Assembly: GCF_003672135.1 (NCBI RefSeq)
Contig: NC_039507.1
Span: 5,099,624-5,163,623 of the forward strand
Length of the DNA: 64,000 nt
Source of the DNA: Ooceraea biroi
Lineage: Eukaryota > Arthropoda > Insecta > Hymenoptera > Formicidae
Direction of reading: 5' to 3'
The position numbers and the translations under genes are program-made. This document shows, one piece after another, positions 37,601 through 51,246 of this stretch. The notes beneath the pieces are model-generated. The model saw nothing but the letters and a program-made list of their open reading frames with translations. It was not told where the DNA came from and did not search any database. The stretch's first letter is position 1; the number at the start of each line of letters is the position of its first letter.

Positions 37601-40600
37601 GTACGATTAATTCTAAAGGTCGCCCGTTCTGAGTCAATAATTATTATTATATTACATTCGCATGTCAACGTTATCACGCTTCCGTCACGGAGTATTCCGA
37701 CACGCATTGCAAAAGTCTCTTCCTTTCCATCTCGGCTTTTTTACCTCGATAATCGCTATCACTGCGCATTATCAAATTTTCTATTAAAGACAAATATCCG
37801 AATATTATTTTTTAATTTTTTTTAATGAGCACATGCTTCTTTTATGACATAATCTAATAGAAAGTTTTATTAATATAAAGTACAGATCTATCAAATCTAA
37901 TAAAATCACCGTATAATTTGGCTTTTTTTGAGTTTTAGTCTCGACGACGCAAAAGAATAATTTCCATTTATTTATGACGATCTAAAACCGACTGTTGACG
38001 TAAGACATGTTTTTTTAGCATTAAAGATATACTATGCAACCAAGTTAATAATATGCAACACTGCAAGAAAGATAATGAAAATGTTCTCTTGCTTCTTTTG
38101 CTTGTGCTTTTTTAGATATGTTGTAATTGCTTGTAATTCCCTGGATACTTGCCGTATTTTTCCTCTGTTGAGTTTGTATTTCGTTTGTGTAATCGTAGAG
38201 ATACTACGCCATTGTATCATACGAGATCATATGAGCTTAATCAACGGTAACTCTTGGCAATCGCCTCTGAACCGTCACCATGAAGTACAGTCTTCGTGGC
38301 GATTGCGCTTGTAGCTTGCTGGGCTTACAATGCATACGAATCAAATCATGCATTGTACGTAGAAAAATTGTATTGATTCTGTTTATTTCTGATTATTGCG
38401 ATGCGTGCAATTGCCATGTATACCAATTAAAAAGCAATCTATCACTCGAAAGATTAATGTTTATAAAGACTAATCGCTCTACTGTGTTAAAAACCGCAGT
38501 TTACGCAGGAAGTAGTTGAACTATATCGAGTGATAAAGATTTATTGCTCATTTATATATAGATTTCGTAATGAGAAAGCTTGATAAAAGCGCATGACGTG
38601 ATTCTCTTTTGATTTCCTTTGACCATTTATTTGCCACCTAGAAATTAATCTTTTAAACTATTTACAAATGATTCTTATGAACCGTTAAATAGATTTACAT
38701 TGCAATTGTGTCATTTTACAACTTGTAGTTGCATTTCGTAATAAGGAAACGATACAATTAATTATGACATCCTCTAACTTTGAAAGGATGCATTTTTTAA
38801 GTATATTTATTTTTAATAATGATTTTTATAAGATTCGAAAGAAGGCAGAATTCTAAATTCTAAGACTATCGATGATCGATGATTATTTGAAATGTTAGTG
38901 TCCTAAAACACATTGTCAACTTTGGAATGTCTTCTTCAAAATTTTTTAAATCCTTTATTTGTTCACAACTGGAAGACTATTGATGTTGTGATATTAAGGG
39001 ACAAATATAGTGTTCCGTTTTTGCTTCGGCTCGACTATCTAATAAAAGAGAAAATGAGCAGACGAGAGGCACATTACTGTAATGTGTTTCATCTCCAATA
39101 AAAGATGAAGCAGTAATAGGCATGCTTTGACAGTTTGCTTTTACAATAGCGCTTGTTGTGCGACAGCTTTTCCGCTTTCCTGATTTTGCGGGCCGTGTGA
39201 TGCATTTAACAACGATCGTCGGTAGCGATCATTATCGTGTGCAATTCTAGATTTACTAGAGAAGTAATTGAAAAAAGAAGTTATGCTGCAAATTTAATAT
39301 CTATTAAAATAATTTATAATGTCGTTTGACAATTTGTAACGCTAATAATAACGGTTATAAAATTAAACTCTAAACAAATATAGTAAAATTTGCATGTCCA
39401 AACCAGTTAAAGTTAAAGGATAAAATATATTTAGATAATTACAAAATAAATGAACGATTATGTTTTAAAATCAGAAAAGTGTATTTATTATACAACGCTT
39501 TCTGTGACAATAACAAAGATTATAATTATTTACAATTATTTACCATTTTATTTCTTCAGTCCTAATCTGTCAATTCACTTGTTTTTCAACACAGCTATTT
39601 CAGTGAAGCTGCTTTTCTTCTGTATCTCGCATCATCCAAGACGACCATTTATTTCTGAAATAGCGAGTGCTTCAGAGAATGACTGAATGTTATTTTAAGG
39701 AACATTTTCTTCTTCTTTTCCATGCACTTTTTTATCCCTTTTATAGCTTCCTGTAATTTCTTTCGATAATTTTGTAGTAACATTACTCACTTTGACGTTA
39801 AATTATTTTTTAATCGTACGGCTAAACATATTTTTATTTTTTAGATAATACTGTTTAGCTAATTGAACATTTAATTAAAAAATATCTAGATAATAGAGGT
39901 TCCAATTACTCATTCCACAAAGAAACGCATAACTTTATGACACAAAATTCCTCTTTTTTGATATTAACATATCAATATATCAACATAATATTATGTATAG
40001 CATCACTAAAAATAATCATAAAATAATAATAAAAAACTCTTATTTAATTAAGACTTAGTTAATTCTTCATTTAGATCCAACACGAGGTTTTATTTTTTAT
40101 TTCCATAATTCTAAGTTTTTACTCTTTCATTTAACTGCTAATTAAATGTTTGTCTAATTTCTGTTCGATTATATTGATTGCAGGCCTAATAATATGGTGG
40201 ACGTATTATCTACGCGTCTGCAGGAAGTATACGCCAAATGGGAATCCAGGACGCAGGTGATACGAAATGCAGAACCAACGACCACACGATTTTCACTGGA
40301 CGGTAACGGCAATTTTCTTCTTTTTTTGTTTTAAAATACTTTTACATAAGATCAACTGAAACTGAAGTACATTTGACAAAAACCTGATGACATGTTTGTA
40401 ATTACAGGTCTCCGGCGAGCCGGGCAGCATCTTCAACGAAAAAAGATCCAGGACAGGGAACAAATACGTAAGACACGCGAGAGCTCGCTGTTCAAGATCA
40501 AGGAAACCGAGCCGCTGGCGCCTTCCTTTCAACAGAAAACCTCGTTCTTGCGCCATTGCTGCAGCACCTGTACACCGACTTCCAGAGTGAGTTCTGCTTA

Positions 40601-43600
40601 AAGTCTTCTAAACTTCTTCTACCTACAGCTTCTTGCCAGGTTCGTGGCGAACCGTGGCAAGAAATCCGACCGACTCGTCAATCATCTTCGGCAGTTTCTC
40701 TCGCGTGTCCAACATCAATTTAGCGTGTTGCACGATTTTACGAGCGTGGGCGTACATTGGACCGCTGAATTGGAGCGACGCAGTCGCCGCTTAACCGGCT
40801 TAACCTACCGAACTTATCGTTAAATACCGGCGACCTCGCTGCTCTGACTTTGATTACCGTTCTCGATCGTTCGCGTATTGTTCGCCGACAGATAAGATTG
40901 ACATGCACGCATGGTAAAGGTGGTTAAAGATCCACCATCGAGCTACAATCGAGTCGATTACAGTTTAAACCAAGTTGCTGACATGTCATAGTTATGTATC
41001 AATCAATGCTTCTAATTCAGTCTACTGAATGCGCGTTTTGTCTTTTACGACAACAATGCTAATCCTTTTACTGCTACAATTCTTATATTTTGTATAGCTA
41101 AAAAGAGACTTCATATTTTTGTGATATTGAATAGGGAATAGTGTGAATAGGATGAATGTATCATACTACAAGTATAATATAGTATACATATTAAAACGTA
41201 TGCTAAACACTCTGTGCTTAACATACGTTCAACATCTTGCTCCTTCTACATACCTTTTTTATTAACTAAATTTATTTTCCTCTTTATTTAAAATTTTTTT
41301 TATTTTATTTTATTCTAAATTTATCGTTCTCTATCTAATATATCTGATATTATGCTTATCTGGCTTATCTGATATTCAATATTCATATCTGTTATATTAT
41401 TTTGTCTACTCTGGACTTTCCGTTTTGATAACTCGATGCTGTTTACGAAGAATCCAAGATAATAGCAAGAATTTTTATTATATATATCCATGGAAATTTC
41501 CAGTTTACTAAATTTCTATTTGAAAATTTGAGAATAGTCATATTGTCGCAACTACAATCGAGGCGAACAGAAAGATTTGGTCAATGTTTAAATCGCGGAA
41601 AAGGTTTCTGTTGGATGCCATGAACGACACGGCGCCGTACACTAAAAATATATCTAACCGAGATCGTTCTACTGGATGCCTACACTTAGTCTCTTAGTGG
41701 AGTCGTGAACTTCGCGAGTGGTCTCGCGTATCTTTCTCATCACTTGGTTGCTACGTTCTCCGTACACGATATTCAAAATAATAATTTAATCATTGATTAC
41801 GCGAGAAACTTATCAGTGGAGCTTTTACAAAGGCGCACCAATCGCTGTTACAGCTACGCGTGATCTGTCGCGATCTATTTTCGACTAGAGACCAGGTGCA
41901 GGTGTGGAGAGACACGGCAAACGACGACGGCGGAAATAAGCCACTTAAAGATTGACCGTCTTTAAAAGATTCGAGAACTACTCCGAGAAGAATTATCCTC
42001 GAACGACGTTTTGTCATTTCATTTGCACGAAACGCGCGTGCGTCTGTGTGTCATCTGTGTGGCATCATCTGATCGTACGATTAGCCGTGAATCGGCTGTG
42101 CTCTGCAGTGCGTGCTATGCGCAGGAACGCAGCTGTTATGTCCTCATTACCTAATTAGAGACCATTGTCTGACATGCGTTTAATTTATAACTCATCGGTC
42201 ATTTTTCATCATTTCGTCGTTTTCAGATAGGGACAAGTAGCACGCATGCACGCACGTAATGATCTGTACAGAAAATTTCATTCTCAATCACGAAAACTTG
42301 AATCCTAGAGAGTAGAATTGACAAAACGATAAAAAGGAAAAAGATAAATTTTTCTGCAACACATTTCAAGTTACATTTAATAGTTGCGGGGTTTTTTACA
42401 AAATATTTCAGACGATTTTGAATTTTTAGTAACATTTGTTATAATTATTTATAGATAATTTATTAAAGTTCTGTCACTAAATAATTGATGTAAATTGTAT
42501 TTTAGAAATTATATTTGAAATGAGAGAGATGCGTCTGCAAATTTATTGCAAAAGAACTTATCACAAAATTAATTGTCATCACGTAACAGCAATGTGATGA
42601 TAGAAGTGCAATTGAACATATTGACAATAATGTATTTAATATTCCAATGATGAGAGAAATGTGCGAGGAACCACGTGGATTTTTATCACGATGGTGGCGC
42701 ATTGTAATAATTCGAGGATATCCTCAAAATGTGAGTTTGTTTAAGAACATAATAAATTTAATTAAAATAAAAGAAAATAAATTTTGTGATGTTTTGTACA
42801 GAACATCTCAAAATGTTTTATCACGGAAAGAGAAAGGTATAGTCGCGCGTTACATTTACTTTAAAAGATTAAGATTACAAACACATTCATTTCAATCTTA
42901 CATACATCAATATATTTCTAAGAAGTAAACGTTAGCTTTATGACTGCTAATATAATATTTTGTAAATTTGATATATTTTATTATATTATATATTGTATAT
43001 ACTTAGCGTATACATGCATTCTACATTGTATAATTTCAACAAAAAGACGTTTTCCATCTTTCGATTTTTATTTCAGGATTCGCTGGTAAATAGTGTGGTC
43101 AAGCAACAGCCAAGCGGCTTGAATGTATTAATGGTGAAAACAGGTTCCACGTTTCTTTCAAGAGCGTTCAAACACGCATCGTATGTGTTAAACGCCAAGA
43201 GATTTGATTATCCGATAGTCACGCAGACGGTAAATACCGATAAATACCGATTTCAGTAAATGTAGTAAATATCACCGAGTTTACTTCAGATTAAATTAAT
43301 AATTTTTGTTAAAATAATTCTACATGTAGATTCTGAACGATGAGAGATTAAAGGACGCTATCAAATTGACTGCTCGGGAGACAGCTGACAATGAAGGTTG
43401 CAGCGAAGAAAAGGCATTTGCAAAGGCGAAAGCCAGGGCCAAGAAGATACTGCTGGAAATGGAGAGCAGATGCAGTGACACTCTTCTCAAGATAATCTCG
43501 TGGCTCATATATAAACTGCTGCCTTGTTTTATACAATCCGCTGTCGTAGTACCGTCTCAGATAGAATTGCTGAAAAAGGCACACGATTCCGGTTTACCGT

Positions 43601-46332
43601 TCGTGCTGGTGCCCCTACATCGTAGTCATCTGGACTATATAATGATCAGCTTCTGTCTAGTTATGAATAACATGAGGAATCCGTTAATTGCAGCAGGGGA
43701 CAATTTAAAAATTCCATTTTTCGGGTAAGCTTTCTTGATGGCATAGAGAGTCAACAAATTATATCTGAGATTTTTTCGACGCACGATTGGTAGATGGCTT
43801 TTGAGACACATGGGTGCGTTCTTCATCAAACGTCGTATCGACCCGGTGGCAGGCCGCAAGGATCTTCTCTACCGCTCGATCCTTCAGACGTACATCATGG
43901 AAAATCTTCGTGCTGGACATAACATAGAATTCTTCGTGGAGGGAGGCCGCACGAGAACTGGCAAGCCCTGCATGCCAAAGAGCGGGATTCTGAGCGTCAT
44001 CGTTGACGCGTACGTGGACGGCACCATCGAGGACGCACTGTTGGTACCGGTAGTCGCGAACTACGATCGTCTGGTCGACGGGAATTTCGTCAGAGAACAA
44101 TTGGGACAGTCGAAGAAAATGGAGACTTTTGCGTCGGCGATTAAGGGCTTGTGGTCGACAGTAATGGGCCATTATGGTATCGTCAAGGTCGATTTCTGTC
44201 AACCGTTTTCTCTCAGGGTAAGGCAATTCATTGTACATACAGAATGTTATCACGTCGATATGAATGATAAGAGCTGTTAACATGGGGATGCAATTCTTGA
44301 CAGGAAATGGTGAAAAGCTTCCAAGCCCAGCAAAATAAATTGACTCCGAGACCGTCGATAGATAAACCATTAAAATACACCATGTCGAATTCGTCTCTTT
44401 ACGGCACAGACGTTATAGTGGAAGAGCAGCGTCAACTGGTGGAGGACATCGCTCGACACATCGTGTATGGTAAGTCAAAATAATAAAATATATAATATGT
44501 TTTTTACAAATGTAATATATCGTTGGAGTTGTGAATTGATCTCTCGGAATTAAAATTATAAGATAATCAGCAAAATATTTAATGCATTACACATCTTCTA
44601 ATCACAAAAGAGTCTTTTATTAATTTAATTTTATTATTTAATTGCTTTCAGATGCATCCAAATCCACGCCAATCATGTCGACCAATGTTGTTGCATTTTT
44701 GCTATTAAATAGGTTCAGGGACGGCTGCACGCTGGACAAATTAGTCGAGGCATTCGAGTCGATACGGGAAGAGATGGAATTTAGCAACAAGAATGTAGCG
44801 TTTTGCGGAGAGAACATCGATATCGTTAAACACGCAGTTAGTAGATTACGTCGATCGAACAACTGCTGTGTGAAAGAGGAGAAAACTCATGATTTGTCAA
44901 ATTTGCAGTTGAATATCTTGGGTCCAGGTTTGGTAACGCAGCAGCAACAAGAAATCACCGAAGGCGTCTATGGAAGCCAATCTTACAAGTCGACCTTTGT
45001 CACGGCGATCCGTCCCGTATCAATTCTGCCGAACGTGATCGAGCTCTCGTATTACAGCAACACCATGCTGCTGTACTATGTCCTGGACAGCGTAGTGGGT
45101 AAGACTAAAGACACCCGGACGCGATCGTAACGCTGTTTGATTTTGTACGGCGCACTTATTATGTTTTTTTTCAGTGACCGCTTTATATGCTGAATTGCAC
45201 TCCCAGATTAATGATCCAGTCGCGATCGCCGAGAACGATATCACAGTGTTCCAGCAGAGTCTGCTCGAGAAAGCACTCAAGCTCTGCGACATTCTGAGGT
45301 ATGAATTTATTTTCTGCAAACCGTGCCAGGAATTGAAAGACGTGATTCTCCAAACGATACAGAACCTGTCGCACACGAACATTTTCACTCAGAAAGAGGT
45401 ACGTAGTACAGTTCGACAGATAATCGAACGTCTCTCATCATAATAAGAAAAATACTTTCGTAGGACGCTTATCTCCAAGAAGAGCTGTGGAGTAGGAGGT
45501 ACGCAGCTAATTTCGACGATAGTTCGGATGAGGAGTATTCGAGACAGCGGCAGATCCGAAAGATCGAGTACAAAGTAAACTTGTCTTCTTTAAATATTAC
45601 TAATAATAATAGTAATAATAATGTGCAATCACAGTTTGTATTAAGAATTTCTCATACCTAATTCATACGTATTTAAATTATTTCTAGCTGAACCTAGAAC
45701 CGGAACAGTCCAGTCGCATGGAATTTTTGCACACGATATTACGACCATTGATCGATACGTACACCACCAGTGCCTCCAGTTTGAAAACATTAATCGGCCG
45801 CTCGCTCTGCGAGCGAGATTTAACTCAGGAAGTGTTGAGCGAGATCAAAAGCAATTTGGACTGTGGCATAAATAGTTACGGTAAGTTATGCGGAAAATTC
45901 AGCAAAATTCTAGTTGGAATTATTGGATATAATTGTTCAATCATACGAAATATTTAATAAAAAAAATTATTTAATAAAATTACTATGTAAATATAAATAT
46001 CACATATTTTTGTTAGAAATTTTCGTACTTGTGTTGCTTGCAGCGTAAAATAATACATTTTATTGGAATTTTGTTTATTCAGTGCGGAAATTCAGATATT
46101 TCGTTCCATTAAAATAAAAAATTTTATGACTTTTTTTGCAATAGGAGAAAGTTTATGCGTCGATCCGATAAAGAATTCCTTCAAGCTCTTTGAAAAGTGG
46201 AACGTCTTGGAATGCCACATGCAAGACAACGTTAAAATGTTTCACTTGAAGGAAGATTACGATACAGAAGTGGCAACGAAATCCATCTACGACACCGTAG
46301 CAGCTTTCAAATGGACGAGAAGTGTTGATTAA
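31669..46332 (+). CDS. Glycerol-3-phosphate acyltransferase, mitochondrial type (GPAT1/GPAM homologue)
   Basis: Transfers a fatty acyl group from acyl-CoA to the sn-1 position of glycerol-3-phosphate, the first step of glycerolipid synthesis, in the mitochondrial outer membrane. Thirteen exons join in phase: 31669-31730, 40184-40302, 40408-40586, 42590-42730, 43077-43229, 43330-43724, 43794-44217, 44304-44469, 44652-45098, 45175-45398, 45464-45574, 45688-45880 and 46145-46332, giving 933 residues. All acyltransferase motifs are present: I HRSHLDY (~315), II GRKDLLYR (~370), III FVEGGRTRTGK (~397) and IV LLVPVVANYDR (~432). HCCSTCTP (exon 3) matches the CCYSCTP block of mammalian GPAM. Exon 1 codes a hydrophobic start (MDGLVEIFLFCGVLCYLF). 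MVDVLSTRLQEV at 40194 could start a second isoform. Drosophila minotaur is the likely orthologue. Confidence 0.93.
32086..32242. mobile_element. MITE in GPAT intron 1 (157 bp)
   Basis: The termini are inverted repeats of about 35 bp beginning AATGAAAACACTCTCTTAAA and reading into a CGACCCG.CTGGCTA block, with few mismatches. The 80-bp interior has no coding capacity. This is a typical nonautonomous DNA-element structure within the 8.5-kb intron. Confidence 0.75.
34651..35348. mobile_element. ~700-bp foldback element in GPAT intron 1
   Basis: The outer ~205 bp at each end are reverse complements in fixed register (coordinates sum to 69999). Pairing continues imperfectly to about 34915/35085, leaving a core of ~170 bp. 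The ends read TATTCTAGTACCTGAAAATA. The short frames seen inside are incidental. No transposase. Confidence 0.75.
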
Positions 46333-47011
46333 AAACGTGACGATATCCCCTGTTCCGATCGAAGAGTCACCTTCGAACCTTCGCTATTTTTTGTATCTTT
46401 TATAGAATTCTCACTGATACACGTCCGCCCGTGAGTTTGGCAAACGTTTCTCGCGACAGACGAACACCGTCGGCCAAACACGGTTTTTTTATATAAGTTG
46501 TACATAGTATTTTTTTAATATTGAACGGAAAAGAGCTAAAGAAACTATATATAGCACGTTACAGTATGTCAGTTGCGAATGCCTTGAAAAATCACGACTG
46601 ATTTACATTCACAACGAAATACTTAACGCTTCACATAGTGAAAAAAAAACAATGTACAGACGCAGGGTTAAATGATATTGAATCATAAGAATATATATAT
46701 TTTTACAGAAATATATATTTTAATTAAATATATATATATATATATATTTTTACAGAAATATATATTTCGGACAAAGAACAAATAGATAAGACGTATTATA
46801 TAAAAAAACGTTACATGATTTATATAGATACTCTGTTAATAAAGACGGTCTTGTATATACATGTATCTCTCTCAATGATTTTCGAGTCTATTAAGTTTCA
46901 CGCTTTGCCATTCGTCATTTCTCTAGCTTCTTTAGCACTTCCGTAGATATTTTTTATATTTCGCTATATAAAATTTGCAAGATTATACGTGCGTACGTGT
47001 AATGTAACGCT
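46333..47011. other. GPAT 3' UTR and convergent spacer to tektin
   Basis: Contains a TATATA repeat (about 46695-46765) and an AATAAA signal near 46849 that would suit the GPAT transcript. GPAT and tektin-3 are tail to tail across this 680-bp stretch. Confidence 0.55.
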
Positions 47012-50000
47012 TCAGAATTTCACATTCGACGAGATTGGGTAGCTTCTCCTGAGTCCCATGCACTTTTCTCTATCGATGAAGAGCGCGTCTATCTTCGACT
47101 TCAAATCACTTTCTAGATTAGACCGCGTGTGCAAAAGTTGCTGATGCTGTGCCTCGAATCGTTGCAATTTCATACTCGTGTCACGTGCTATTTTGTTTAT
47201 ATCCTTCACTTCTTCGCTCATCCTACGAGAAAGCGAGTGTTACTACTGCGTCAATAATTGATAAACGAATTACAGCGAACCTGAGTTGGGCGTGATCGTT
47301 GCACGATTCAGCCTCCGGTCGATGCGTTCTGGCCTCCAGCCGTGTACGTGCAACTTTCAACGCTGAGCTTTTGCCGGCAATAGTCTTCCGTATCGGTTCC
47401 ATGCTCTTTTCGATGCCAAAGATTTCTTGTTGAATCTGAAATACCCAGATGAATGATATCGAACTTAATGAAAGATGCATGAAACTCTAAACAAGACGAA
47501 CGCCGAGACGAAGCCTAAAAGATTGCATTAAAAGAGATTATCTCTCAAACAGTTTATTTTAGATATTACATAAAATATTGATGAAGATCCACTGAAGAAT
47601 CCGATGAAGAATCAGTTGCTATTTCGTTGCTACCTCGTATCGATTTTTTCCTTACCTTACGTAAATGTATTTGTAATTTTCCCTTCGCGTCTAACATCTC
47701 GACAACTCGCCTTTCCAGCGCCTTAGTGGTGTCATCCCAAATTTCCAACACCTCGCAGCCTACCGTTTTCACGGCACTACCAACGTCGTCTCGCAATCGG
47801 CATGATTTCGCCCGTTCCGCCTGTGACTTCCTTATTGCTGCATTAGATGCTTCCACCCAAGATTCAGCCCCAATCACGCTACGAATGAACGACCAGATCC
47901 ATTTGTTGAGATCAGCTAAGACGAAGAATTTTATAATCACCTGCAATAATATTTCTCTACGCCAGCATAACATTGCAGACCTCGGCTGAAGTTGTTCAAC
48001 TGGTGGCATACTCCTAACGCCGTTTCTTTGTCCTGTATATTCACCTGCAGCTGGTGTTGTATCGCCCTGTTGTTTGTTAACTGAAAATTAGCGTAAAGGA
48101 AATTCCTCGAAGCCAATACCGTGCATTATGTCCAGTTCAAACAAGTATACGGCGTACCTGAGCGACGCATTTATCTATAAATTGTTCTAATTTCTTTTGA
48201 CAATTCTTTATCGTCTCAATTTCCTTCAGCAGAGCATATTCGACTTCATCGTGTACTAGATCAATACCTGATAACATTTGTTTTATATAAATCTCTTAAA
48301 AAGAATTTTTTATACTGTATACTGTATATTATTTACAAAATAGTTTTACAAGAATTCAGTTCTCAAGAATTTTCTTATTTTCTTATTTTTGACGCAGATT
48401 TTCAATTCAACACACTGCTTGCAATTCTTTGTATTGCAATATTGGAAGGAAACCTTTTCTCGACTCCCGATGGTAAAGACATTCTTGTGCGATATGTAGC
48501 TGTCCCTCAAAATTTTGAATCGCTGTTTGTAAGCCGCGACGACACTCCTGCATTTTATTACTCTCCGTGATCAATTTTTCCAACTCCAATGCCACTTCGT
48601 TCCGCCAGAATGTTATTTTTTCCCCAAGTTTTCGTCCACTCTCTAATTGTCCCTCTTGTACTTTTTCATCGGTTTCCCTGACAGAAAAATGATAACGATG
48701 ATGTCACTCATACGAGACAAACATAGTTCCTGAGATATATGTTTGTCCCGTATGTAACGTCGATGAATAATTGGAAAGTGAATTATAACTCAACTTTGTA
48801 ACACCGTGCTATTATTAAATTGAATATTATTTTTTATACAAGTACAATTGAAGACAAATTCTATTTTGATATTATATAGAATATAAGAAATTATTAATAA
48901 TTTTTTGAAATGACAATAAATTATTCTGATGTATTTTATTCCTTGGTTTTGAAAAATTAATTTTATTTTAAGATAAACTAACACTAGAGTTAAATGCATC
49001 TTCAAAGGTTCTTTTACTTCATTAAGCGTACAGCGTCCGTGCGTAATGTTTCAGAATATTTTCTGTTGTCATTCGCTTCATTGTATAATCTAATTTGATT
49101 TTGCATCCAGTCATATGTGGTATATCGTGTGTAAAGTGCGGCACGCGCTGCATGTGAAGGATTGCGATCGAAACCCGTTATTAAATTCGGGAATTTTAAG
49201 GGCGCCGTTGTCATCCCACATGGTGTACGACAAGCGTCCACCAACAAATTCGTTAGAGGCAGTGCGGGTCTACAATAATTATAAAATAATTATTTCTTAG
49301 ATAAAATTGGTTTTTCAAAATTCTCTTTATACAACGAGGATATCTTTCATTCAAAAATTTGTTTAGTACTCGTAACTCATTATTAAGACTCCTAATTATT
49401 TAATAAATAAATAACTATATATATATTTATTTATTAATTAGCAGTCTTAATTAATTTTGAGTACTAAGCAAATTCTTTAATATATGTATTTACTTCTTTA
49501 TTACATAATTAGCTTAATAATGAATTGTTATTAAAATTTACTAAGCAAATTTTGGAATGAAAGGTATTCTCGTTGTATAAAAAAAATTTTGAAAAAATTA
49601 CTTACAATACAGTAATACATATATTATAAAGTGATTATTAATTCATGCTTATAATTTGTTGATTATTATTAGTAATTTATAAATAAATTTAATTCTACCC
49701 TTTCAATTATAAAACAACGAATGTAAGTAAACTTTCATAATAAAGGAATAAATATACATGCTAATTGGATTTAAACATAGAATAAAATGTTTTTAACGTT
49801 TCCTGCATGAAGAATAATATAGAATTCATTAATTAAAAAAGTTGAAAGTGATATGCCTTCGGATTTGAAAATATAGTGACTTACAAAGGAGTGGCTTCTA
49901 CAAGTTCATATCCTATTGTAGGACGCCAAGGATGAGGTCTCGGGGTCTTGTAAAATTCTCCAATTTTAGTAGGAATCGAAGGATCAGCGATTTGTTCCAT
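47012..50000 (-). CDS. Tektin-3-like protein
   Basis: Filament protein inside the lumen of ciliary and flagellar doublet microtubules; in insects expected mainly in sperm and sensory cilia. Eight exons on the minus strand: 49885-50000, 49018-49269, 48454-48677, 48158-48267, 47941-48080, 47656-47878, 47281-47435 and 47012-47222. All phases match and give 476 residues, near the length of vertebrate tektin-3. Diagnostic blocks: YTTYDW near the start, IAQECLYHRE followed by GIDLVHDEVEYALL, ESWVEASN with ERAKSCRLRDDV, and the C-terminal DALFIDREKCMGLRRSYP. The usual tektin nonapeptide RPNVELCRD is changed to RPEAESCND. The intron 47879-47940 is only 62 bp. The start is uncertain: the frame is open back to an acceptor at 50039, so an upstream exon is possible. 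Otherwise Met at 50000 starts. Confidence 0.9.
49328..49579. mobile_element. MITE in tektin intron 1 (~252 bp)
   Basis: The termini are imperfect inverted repeats of ~40 bp starting TATACAACGAG and reading through a CTTTCATTC block into a TTAGTACT-like segment. The interior is A+T-rich and partly self-complementary (ACTCAT/GAGTACTAAGC). The flanking TA pairs fit a TA-inserting element. Confidence 0.65.
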
Positions 50001-50039
50001 ACATGGTAAAACACGGACTGTACTCCATGGTTGGAGTTG

Positions 50040-51246
50040 CTAAATGGCATAATATAGATTCAATAAACAATATAATAAAAACTAGGCAATTTTAATAAAG
50101 TAAAAATCAACGAAGCAATTTATGTCGTTTCGTACATAATCTTTTTGTGCAAATTTCATACATTGGATAGAAGTTGTTTTTAGTTACAAGAGTAGACTCT
50201 TAATTTACAATGTTATATACGTAACGTGACGTTAACGTGATTAATGAATCATATTTATAAAAAAAAATTACCGCACAGTACAAATACCTACGGAATACAT
50301 AACGATTTCTGGTCTTTTCTCGACTTTAACGTTAGCTATGATCGCTTACAATAATATCTCATTACAATAATTTCTGTACATGTCCAAAACAGAAGCAGAC
50401 AATTTGAAAACGATTGCTCTGAAGTTATCGTTAGGCATGGGAACATATATCGTTCGCTTGCACTATCTGCAGGCACGTGTGTTCGCTTCGACGGTTCGCG
50501 AGAGAAAGGAACGACTCGGGTTGCGTTCCGTTATTCACTGCCAGTACTGAAGCCGAAACTCAAAGTTTAATGATTTCATCAATGAAATATATTTCGAAAG
50601 TCATTAATTCAAACTCGCAGTTGATATATCATAGCGACTATTTATAAGTAAGGTGTACGTATATTTGAAGATATCACAGCTTTCAGTCTAATATGGTTAT
50701 AAAAACATTGAAATAGGAAACATTTTCTATAACTAGAGAATTAAAACAACAAGTTATAAGAAATATTAAATCAATCAAAACTATATTATGATTACCATAT
50801 ACTCAGTGAGTGAATATGCTTTGTGTGTATGTCTTTAATAAAACGTATCAACTTTAGTATACAAGTCAAATTGATTAAATAAAGATATAGTTGATTAACA
50901 TGAAAATCCTCTATTATTTCATAAACATGTAAAATTTTGATATAGTAAATAAAGAAAATCTACAAATAGCGCGTTCTCGCGCGCTAAGAAGGCAAGTGTA
51001 ACGTTTTACCCATGACAGCAAGCTATTAGAAAATTTTAGAAAAGAATATGTCAGTAACGCGTTGTTTTTCCCCTCGTTTATATTTCGTTTATATTTTCGT
51101 ATTTATATTCGTAGTTAAATAATATGACTGCTGCTGTGCCTTGATCGTTGCTGTACCTCTGTCTACTGCGTGAAACGCGCGCTCATTTGCTAATCTTCTT
51201 TACTTAATATCTCAAAAATTTGAACGTATAATTCTTTCCAAGATGG
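50040..51246. repeat. Tektin 5' region and small KIFBP-unit flank fragment
   Basis: Bases 50400-50560 are GC-richer and may hold the tektin promoter or an undetected first exon. Bases 50544-50800 match 19455-19690 with small deletions in the same orientation (shared blocks such as AATTAAAACAACAAGTTATA), so this is another piece of the KIFBP-unit flank. Nothing else is recognised up to 51246. Confidence 0.6.
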
